Positions 33,914-39,146 of a DNA stretch of 39,146 bases are shown in pieces (position 1 is the first letter of the stretch; each line of letters begins with the position of its first letter). The notes under the pieces are model-generated. The model worked only from the letters and a program-made list of their open reading frames with translations. It had not been told where the DNA came from and searched no databases. The stretch comes from CAWHPS01 sp963831235 (GTDB lineage: Bacteria; Fibrobacterota; OXYB2-FULL-49-7; JAEUSG01). The position numbers and the translations under genes are program-made. The stretch lies in the NCBI GenBank assembly GCA_963831235.1, contig CAWHPS010000018.1, positions 1-39,146 of the forward strand, read 5' to 3'.

Positions 33914-36799
33914 ATGTTTGACAACCTATTGAAAACATACCCTAATGTCCGACTCGATACTCAAGATAACGATAAAGAAATCCAGAAACTTTGGGCAGAC
34001 TTCAACAGCCTCATCCCGAAAACCTTTACCGTAGAAACCTCTGTGGCCTGTGAACTCAAGTGTCCGGAGTGCGCCCTTGGGTCAGGACTTATGACCCGCA
34101 AAAAGGGGGTAATGTCATTCGAACGTTTTAAAATAATTGCTGATAAGATTCGTCCCTTTGCAAAATATCTGTTGCTGCACATGTACGGTGAACCCATGAT
34201 CAACAAGGACATCTTCAAGATCATCCGTTACGCCTCAGAGATAGCGCCGACTAACATAAGCACCAATGGAATGGCCATGACTGAAGAGATGGCAGAGAAT
34301 CTAATTACATCAGGAGTAAGAGACCTGATTGTTTCAATCGACGGATATACGCAGGAAACTTATGCACTATATCGTAGAGGCGGTGATATAAAGAAAGCAT
34401 TTGCCGCCCTTGAAATGTTGCAGCGATCCAATATCCGCAATGGCCGGAAAGTCAACATTGTGCCTCAATACGTGGTTTTCAGACACAATCAGCACGAGGT
34501 GCTGGCTTTTGCGGAATATTGCAAATCGCTCGAACTTTTTCCATCTTTCAAGGCCCCTCACTTAAGGCCTCCTACGCCATACGAAAACTCCGAAATCCCG
34601 CAATTTATCCGAAAACAATACCCTGACAGGGCTTCGCAACTGAAAGCCATGCGTGATTGCTCTGACCCTCGCGAGGTTTTTACCATTCACATGGATGGTT
34701 CGGTGATTGTATGTTGTTACGACTATAATGGCCAAACAACATTCGGCAATATTTTCGAGCAGGATGTAATGGAAATATGGAATTCACCAAATTATAAAAA
34801 ATTTCGTTGGGACATTGTTTCTGGAAATGCGCCTAAATTCTGCATTGATAAATGCCTGCTTTATATTGTACCCGAGCCTGTAAAAGCACAATCCGCGCAA
34901 AATGATCTTTCATGTACAGAAACCTGCGTAGAAGCTCCAGACCCATTGGAGAAGAAGATCATTGATAAAGGATCAGAAAAGAATCAAAAACAGGTTCCAC
35001 GAAAACCCATACCATCACCCGACTGCCTGTTTTTGAACACTTATTATGCAGCATTTCTGGATAGCTTATACAAGAAAAATCCAGGATTAAGAAACTTGTC
35101 ATACTCTGAACAGAAACAGGCAATTCAAAATGAATGTTTCGGTGACGCTGATTTCTATTCAGAGGGGTTGACCCAAAACGGACTGATTTCAGATGATCTC
35201 ATTATAAACTGCGAACCATTGCAGGCAGCATGGGCCAGGGAAAACGGGGCTACTGGGAGTATCCTTGAAATTGCGATAGAACAGGTAAAAAGGATGCGCC
35301 CGAAAATTGTTTATTTGCAGGATGTTAACCTTGCGACACCTGAATTTATAGCAGCCTTAAGGTCCTGCTCGGAACTTGTTGTGGCTCAGCATGGCTCCCC
35401 CATCCCCTCTAATGTAAATTTCGGATTATTCGATGTTCTCTTCACCTGCGCCCCTCACTTTGTTGAAAGATTCCGCAAGACCGGAGTCGCAGCTTATTAT
35501 CAGCCTCTCTCTTTTGATGAAAGACTGCTTCCTTTAAGCATGCCTTTTAACAATAGGCCGATTGAGGTTTCTTTTGTGGGCGGGCTCTCGAACCTCCATG
35601 TAAATTCATATGCCCTTCTTGAGACCCTTGCAAAACGCACACCTCTATACGTTTGGGGATATGGTGTGAATACACTTCCAACGGATTCAGCCGTGCGGAG
35701 CCGTCATCAAGGAGAAGCCTGGGGCCGTGATATGTTCAAAGTCCTCGGTCAATCTAAAATCACAGTCAATCGGCATGGAGAGATTGCGGAAAACTACGCC
35801 TGCAACATGCGTCTTTTCGAAGCAACAGGCTGCGGAGCACTTCTTATTACTGATTATAAGGATAATTTACAGGATTTATTTGATATCGGCAAGGAGGTTG
35901 TCGCATACCGGTCCCCTGATGAGTGCGCAACCCTCATTCAGTACTATATCCGTCATCCGGATGAAGCGGAAAAAATCGCCCGCGCAGGCCAGGAGAGAAC
36001 TTTTAAAGATCACACCTACAGAATAAGAATGAATAAAACTTCGGAACTATTGGTGCGGCACCTTCGTTATCGCAAGGAAAAAGACCTCTTCACCGCGCCT
36101 GATATGAATAAAATCACATACGGCCATACCCGCATTGAATCATCCCAGGTTTCCGAAAACATGACACTTGCATGGCAGAACCCGGCTATTCCCGAAAGAC
36201 AGCGTGCCCTTGTTCAGCCGACTCTTGCAGCCATGTACAAGGGCGAATGTCCTGCGGCCTACCGTGTCCTGGCTGATATTATGAGGCCTTATATTTACAG
36301 GGGCATATCAGTTCTTGAACTCGGCTGTTCAAGCGGCTACTGCTATGAAATGCTTGAATACCTGCTAAGTACCAAACTTGAATATACTGGCGTTGATTAT
36401 TCAGCCCCCATGATTGAAATGGCCCGGGATTATTACCCGTGGGTAAGTTTATATACTGCTGACGGGGCCAGCCTTTTCTTCGCGGATCGCTATTTTGACA
36501 TTGTAATTTCTTCTTGCGTGCTTCTTCATGTCCCGAATTATCGTCAGCATATTTTCGAGACCGTGCGCGTTGCAAAAAAGTATATCGTCGCATCACGCAC
36601 TCCTGTTTGCCGGAAGCGGCCCACTCAATATCAGAAAAAGTTTGCGTACGAGATTGAAACTGTTGAGTTAATATTTAACGAAAACGAGTTAATCAGGGAG
36701 TTCAAACTGAACAATGTTAATTTGGTCAACGCCTTGCAATATAACGCTGATGAAGCCAATGATCTATATGAAGTAACATACCTTTTTGCCAAAAATTGA
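33914..36799 (+). CDS. Triple fusion: radical SAM/SPASM, CgeB-like glycosyltransferase, methyltransferase (961 aa)
   Basis: Residues 1-~320 are a radical SAM/SPASM module: SVACELKCPEC (~46, Cx3Cx2C), LHMYGEPMIN (SAM loop, YGEP variant), ISTNGM, IVSIDGYTQETY, VFTIHMDGSVIVCCYD, GNIFEQDVMEIWNSP, KFCIDKC. After a polar linker (~325-370), residues ~375-716 are a CgeB/Glyco_trans_1_2-like GT-B enzyme (VYLQDVNLATPEF, CAPHFVERFRKTG, EVSFVGGLSN, FEATGCGALLITDYKDNLQD). Residues ~780-961 are a class I methyltransferase (VLELGCSSGYCYEMLEYL, FDIVISSCVLLHVPNYRQHI). The fusion suggests successive steps on one glycan intermediate. The radical SAM part is homologous to the C-terminal module of the 18289-20175 protein. 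RBS AAGAGGA. Confidence 0.9.
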   Translation: MFDNLLKTYPNVRLDTQDNDKEIQKLWADFNSLIPKTFTVETSVACELKCPECALGSGLMTRKKGVMSFERFKIIADKIRPFAKYLLLHMYGEPMINKDIFKIIRYASEIAPTNISTNGMAMTEEMAENLITSGVRDLIVSIDGYTQETYALYRRGGDIKKAFAALEMLQRSNIRNGRKVNIVPQYVVFRHNQHEVLAFAEYCKSLELFPSFKAPHLRPPTPYENSEIPQFIRKQYPDRASQLKAMRDCSDPREVFTIHMDGSVIVCCYDYNGQTTFGNIFEQDVMEIWNSPNYKKFRWDIVSGNAPKFCIDKCLLYIVPEPVKAQSAQNDLSCTETCVEAPDPLEKKIIDKGSEKNQKQVPRKPIPSPDCLFLNTYYAAFLDSLYKKNPGLRNLSYSEQKQAIQNECFGDADFYSEGLTQNGLISDDLIINCEPLQAAWARENGATGSILEIAIEQVKRMRPKIVYLQDVNLATPEFIAALRSCSELVVAQHGSPIPSNVNFGLFDVLFTCAPHFVERFRKTGVAAYYQPLSFDERLLPLSMPFNNRPIEVSFVGGLSNLHVNSYALLETLAKRTPLYVWGYGVNTLPTDSAVRSRHQGEAWGRDMFKVLGQSKITVNRHGEIAENYACNMRLFEATGCGALLITDYKDNLQDLFDIGKEVVAYRSPDECATLIQYYIRHPDEAEKIARAGQERTFKDHTYRIRMNKTSELLVRHLRYRKEKDLFTAPDMNKITYGHTRIESSQVSENMTLAWQNPAIPERQRALVQPTLAAMYKGECPAAYRVLADIMRPYIYRGISVLELGCSSGYCYEMLEYLLSTKLEYTGVDYSAPMIEMARDYYPWVSLYTADGASLFFADRYFDIVISSCVLLHVPNYRQHIFETVRVAKKYIVASRTPVCRKRPTQYQKKFAYEIETVELIFNENELIREFKLNNVNLVNALQYNADEANDLYEVTYLFAKN

Positions 36800-36810
36800 G
36801 GAGAAGCATT

Positions 36811-37488
36811 ATGTTTTGGAATGACATTAAACTTGTAACCGAACAGATTGAAAAACACGGACTGCGCGCGCCTTTTGCCGATCTTGGCGGAATGGAAAGC
36901 CCGTGTATAGCCGATTACGACATTACAATCGCAACCGGCAACCAGAACGCCCGCTACGTTACACTGAGGCAGCGCCCCTTTGACCACATCGACCCGACAT
37001 ACCTTATTTTAAATCCTGATAAAGGGGACCCATATATAGAGGATCTGCCATACACTTACGCTGACACATTTGGAACAGCCGTCTGTCTTAATGTGCTTGA
37101 GCATGTTCAAAACCCTTTCCGGGTTTTCGCGGCCTTTTATCAAATAATGAAGCAGGACAGCCTTTTAATCCTTGAGACCGTTTTTTCTTTTCCCTACCAT
37201 CCTTCTCCCATGGATTACTGGCGTTACTCACCGGATTGCTTGAAATATTTGAGTGAGCAGGCTGGCTTTAAAGTTCTTGAGTGTGGATGGCGCATGACCG
37301 TCCTGGCCGACGAAGGTATAAGGACAACCGCTCCAGGCATTAATGAACCACAGGAGATTCGTTCCATCTATGCCACACTCACCAAGAGTGGCTTTAAGCC
37401 CATTCAAGGTGTAAAGTATGCTTTACCACAACGTTTTTCGAACAATCAACTGGTTAGTGATATATATGGGCGTGCAAAAAAGAATTGA
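36811..37488 (+). CDS. Methyltransferase-like protein (class I, Methyltransf_11 type)
   Basis: The region AVCLNVLEHVQNPFRVFAAF, MKQDSLLILETVFSFPYHPS and DYWRYSPDCLKYLSEQAGF is typical of SAM-dependent methyltransferases of glycan clusters. The N-terminal SAM loop is shortened (FADLGGMESPC), so cofactor binding is less certain. The frame opens at a TTG (36796), but GAGGAG lies at 36798-36803 and places the start at ATG 36811. It is 11 bases after the triple-fusion gene and coupled to the next gene through a TTGA overlap. It probably acts with the fusion protein on the same glycan. Confidence 0.8.
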   Translation: MFWNDIKLVTEQIEKHGLRAPFADLGGMESPCIADYDITIATGNQNARYVTLRQRPFDHIDPTYLILNPDKGDPYIEDLPYTYADTFGTAVCLNVLEHVQNPFRVFAAFYQIMKQDSLLILETVFSFPYHPSPMDYWRYSPDCLKYLSEQAGFKVLECGWRMTVLADEGIRTTAPGINEPQEIRSIYATLTKSGFKPIQGVKYALPQRFSNNQLVSDIYGRAKKN

Positions 37489-38477
37489 ATCCGGGGGATT
37501 TATCCATTAAAATTCAATTGGTACCATCCGAGATTCCGGATCTTCTCTCCCGCTCCTGCGCTAAAAGAGAATCTCTCCGAAACATTACAAATGCCCTGCG
37601 GTTGGTCAATTCTATAGGAGACAGCCTTCCCGGAATCGTTGTTGAACAATATTGCCGTCATTTTGTAATCCATGTTTTTCATAATACACCAGAAGATGTG
37701 CTTGAATCCATAATTGAATATTTTCGTTCCCATTACGATCCTGATTACCTTATTGTAAAACACAGGTATGTTGAGGGCGGCAAAGAACATGACAAAAGAA
37801 ACATAAGGGTCTTTATCAGTCGAACCGGATCAGAAACCATTGTATCAGAAAATGGTCTGCAATTCCATGTGGATTTGAATGATACACTTAACACAGGTCT
37901 TTTCCTCGACATGAGGCGAACCCGAAAAATGATTTCCGAACTCTGTTCACAAAAGGATGTGCTGAACTGCTTCGCATACACCTCTTCATTCGGCGTATAT
38001 TGCAGGGCAGCCCTTGCCTCACGTGTTGTAAATGTTGATGTAAGCGCAAAGATACTGGAAAAAGGCAAAAGGAATTATTTATTGAACAAAATTGAGGCGA
38101 AGGAACATGAATTTGTCCTTGCAGATACACTACGCTACATGAAAGGAGCTGCAAAGCGAAATAACAAGTTTGACTGTATTATTATTGACCCGCCAACATT
38201 TGCCCGGCATGATGGAAAGGTGTTCTCCATAACTAAAGAAATGCCTCAGCTTCTAAGTCTTGCCTTCTCAGTTATAAAACCTGGCGGCAATATGCTTGTT
38301 GCAACAAACTGTTCAGCCATTACAGAGGAGATGCTGCGGAAAGAGGTTATTATTAGTTCTCAAAAGATGGGGCAACCCATAGAATCCATATCATTACTCG
38401 GACAGGATGAGGATTTTCCAGGAAGCGGGGCCATGAAGGAAAGTTTTTTAACCTGTTTGCTGGTAAGGGTAGTATAA
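37485..38477 (+). CDS. RlmI-like class I RNA methyltransferase (m5C type)
   Basis: The middle TLNTGLFLDMRRTRKMI and DVLNCFAYTSSFGVYCRAAL resemble RlmI/RlmK. IIIDPPTFAR is the DPP motif and TNCSAIT carries the catalytic Cys of m5C enzymes. In RlmI (23S m5C1962) a PUA domain precedes this; here the first ~60 residues contain LRLVNSIGDSLPGIVVEQY, the EEHEE-like part, but an obvious PUA is short or missing. The only early start is TTG at 37485, overlapping the previous stop. It may be a housekeeping rRNA enzyme that happens to end this operon. Confidence 0.82.
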   Translation: MNPGDLSIKIQLVPSEIPDLLSRSCAKRESLRNITNALRLVNSIGDSLPGIVVEQYCRHFVIHVFHNTPEDVLESIIEYFRSHYDPDYLIVKHRYVEGGKEHDKRNIRVFISRTGSETIVSENGLQFHVDLNDTLNTGLFLDMRRTRKMISELCSQKDVLNCFAYTSSFGVYCRAALASRVVNVDVSAKILEKGKRNYLLNKIEAKEHEFVLADTLRYMKGAAKRNNKFDCIIIDPPTFARHDGKVFSITKEMPQLLSLAFSVIKPGGNMLVATNCSAITEEMLRKEVIISSQKMGQPIESISLLGQDEDFPGSGAMKESFLTCLLVRVV

Positions 38478-38517
38478 GTAGGAAATGCCTTAAGTGCTCG
38501 CCCTCCGACCCAATTGA

Positions 38518-38871
38518 TCACTGAAATCTGGAAGGCTTCACATTCAGGATTTCTGCGAGCCTATATGCCATATTCTTGGTCAATCTACGGCGGCCGGTTT
38601 CGTAATCGCTTATCATTGTCTGTTTGATTCCTATCAAATCCGCCAGCTGTTTTTGAGATTTCCCTGCTTTATGTCTGGCTCCTGCAAGGAGGTGGCCAAC
38701 ACGATTACTCTCCATTTCTTTCCAGAAGTCCGTCTCAGTTATTTCAACAGAGTCTTTTTCTTCGGAAATTACTTCCACTTTGAATTTGCGAGACAGCCAG
38801 CTTATGATCCTGGAAGCACCTTCTCCGTTCAAAGAAATTTCAGTACGGGGCGTTTTCACGACTGCCAACAT
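38518..38871 (-). CDS. HigA-like antitoxin with C-terminal XRE helix-turn-helix
   Basis: The 117-residue protein has a C-terminal Cro/C1-type HTH (AGKSQKQLADLIGIKQTMIS, DYETGRRRLTKNMAYRLAEI) and an N-terminal ~50-residue part that would bind the toxin. The gene overlaps the upstream toxin gene by 32 bases. Toxin-first order with an XRE antitoxin is the HigBA pattern. It should bind the AT-rich palindrome at the toxin's start and repress the pair. It converges with the RlmI-like gene, 40 bases away, with no terminator seen between them. Confidence 0.85.
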   Translation of the reverse strand: MLAVVKTPRTEISLNGEGASRIISWLSRKFKVEVISEEKDSVEITETDFWKEMESNRVGHLLAGARHKAGKSQKQLADLIGIKQTMISDYETGRRRLTKNMAYRLAEILNVKPSRFQ

Positions 38872-39106
38872 AGTAAACCTCGATTGTTATTGTCCCTTTA
38901 TTCCATGACCAGCAAGCAACATAGTTATAATTCAGATGACAATGGAATTTATTGTTTTTTAACGGTGAATAATTCGGCCAAGTCGATTGAAAGGGACCGC
39001 TTTCCATCAAGTCCTTGACCAATAAATAATACTGTTCCTTTATTCTTTGGGGAAGTTTTCTTAATCCTCCCTCAGTCTTTTTCTTTACTCTTACTGAATA
39101 GAGCAT
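38840..39106 (-). CDS. RelE/HigB-like toxin
   Basis: The 88-residue basic protein has the RelE/ParE-superfamily layout: SVRVKKKTEGGLRKLPQRIK as the helical N-terminal half, then beta strands with PLKNNKFHCHLNYNYVACW and TITIEVYYVGSRENAPY. In this family the C-terminal strands carry the basic and aromatic residues used for ribosome-dependent mRNA cleavage. Assignment to HigB and not another RelE branch rests on the gene order with the downstream XRE antitoxin. No good Shine-Dalgarno precedes the ATG. Confidence 0.82.
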   Translation of the reverse strand: MLYSVRVKKKTEGGLRKLPQRIKEQYYLLVKDLMESGPFQSTWPNYSPLKNNKFHCHLNYNYVACWSWNKGTITIEVYYVGSRENAPY

Positions 39107-39118
39107 ATATTAATATAT
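39105..39118. promoter_or_regulatory. Palindromic operator-like site at the HigBA-type toxin start
   Basis: ATATATTAATATAT is a perfect 14-base palindrome overlapping the toxin's start codon. A wider GCATAT/ATATGC inverted pair (39103-39108, 39133-39138) surrounds it. Position and symmetry suit autorepression by the HTH antitoxin; AT-richness alone could produce it by chance. Confidence 0.45.
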
Positions 39119-39146
39119 AACCGTATGAGGTAATATGCAAGCTACG

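Overview
The window looks like a chromosomal segment of an FCB-group bacterium (Bacteroidetes/Fibrobacteres/Chlorobi relatives). Two proteins end in a PNPF-type C-terminal sorting or FlgD-like domain, and a very large gingipain-fold (peptidase C25) PorU-like protein points to a type IX secretion system (T9SS). The phylum call is an inference; no rRNA, tRNA, CRISPR array or complete insertion sequence was seen.

Region 1 (1-11209) is ordinary, fairly AT-rich chromosome. It holds the tail of a secreted CTD protein, an array of inverted 7-bp repeats, a 1150-residue cytoplasmic carbohydrate-active-enzyme-like protein, and a tight minus-strand operon: SH3-like membrane protein, ruvX/yqgF, lipoprotein, PorU-like C25 protease, rsmI.

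Region 2 (11210-15780) is an accessory island: an AlbA_2/HATPase regulator, a Fic protein and a VapBC pair. Each unit has its own palindromic operator-like site. At its two edges lie 65-bp shards (11368-11432 and 15693-15757) that are near-identical copies of pieces of two radical SAM genes lying just to the right (16239-16303 and 18339-18403).

Region 3 (15781-33699, minus strand) is a long, largely translationally coupled surface-glycan-type cluster. In transcription order it has a SPASM radical SAM protein (frameshifted), a two-subunit transketolase, a methyltransferase, a second SPASM radical SAM protein, an NAD-dependent epimerase, two C-methyltransferase-family proteins around a WbuC-like cupin, a DegT-type aminotransferase (frameshifted), a sugar-formyltransferase-like protein, two B12-type radical SAM proteins, and a glycosyltransferase fused to a gutted radical SAM domain. 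A MerR regulator, a GT9 glycosyltransferase and another radical SAM protein follow. The cluster suggests synthesis and transfer of an unusual branched, amino, N-acylated sugar. No nucleotidyltransferase or 4,6-dehydratase for the precursor is visible here.

Region 4 (33914-39106) is divergent. It has a 961-residue radical SAM/CgeB-like glycosyltransferase/methyltransferase triple fusion, a small methyltransferase and an RlmI-like RNA methyltransferase on the plus strand, then a HigBA-like toxin-antitoxin pair on the minus strand. The most notable features are the density of radical SAM enzymes, the two glycosyltransferase-radical SAM chimeras with opposite domain order, the in-frame loss of about 100 residues of radical SAM core in one of them, and the gene shards that bracket the toxin island.
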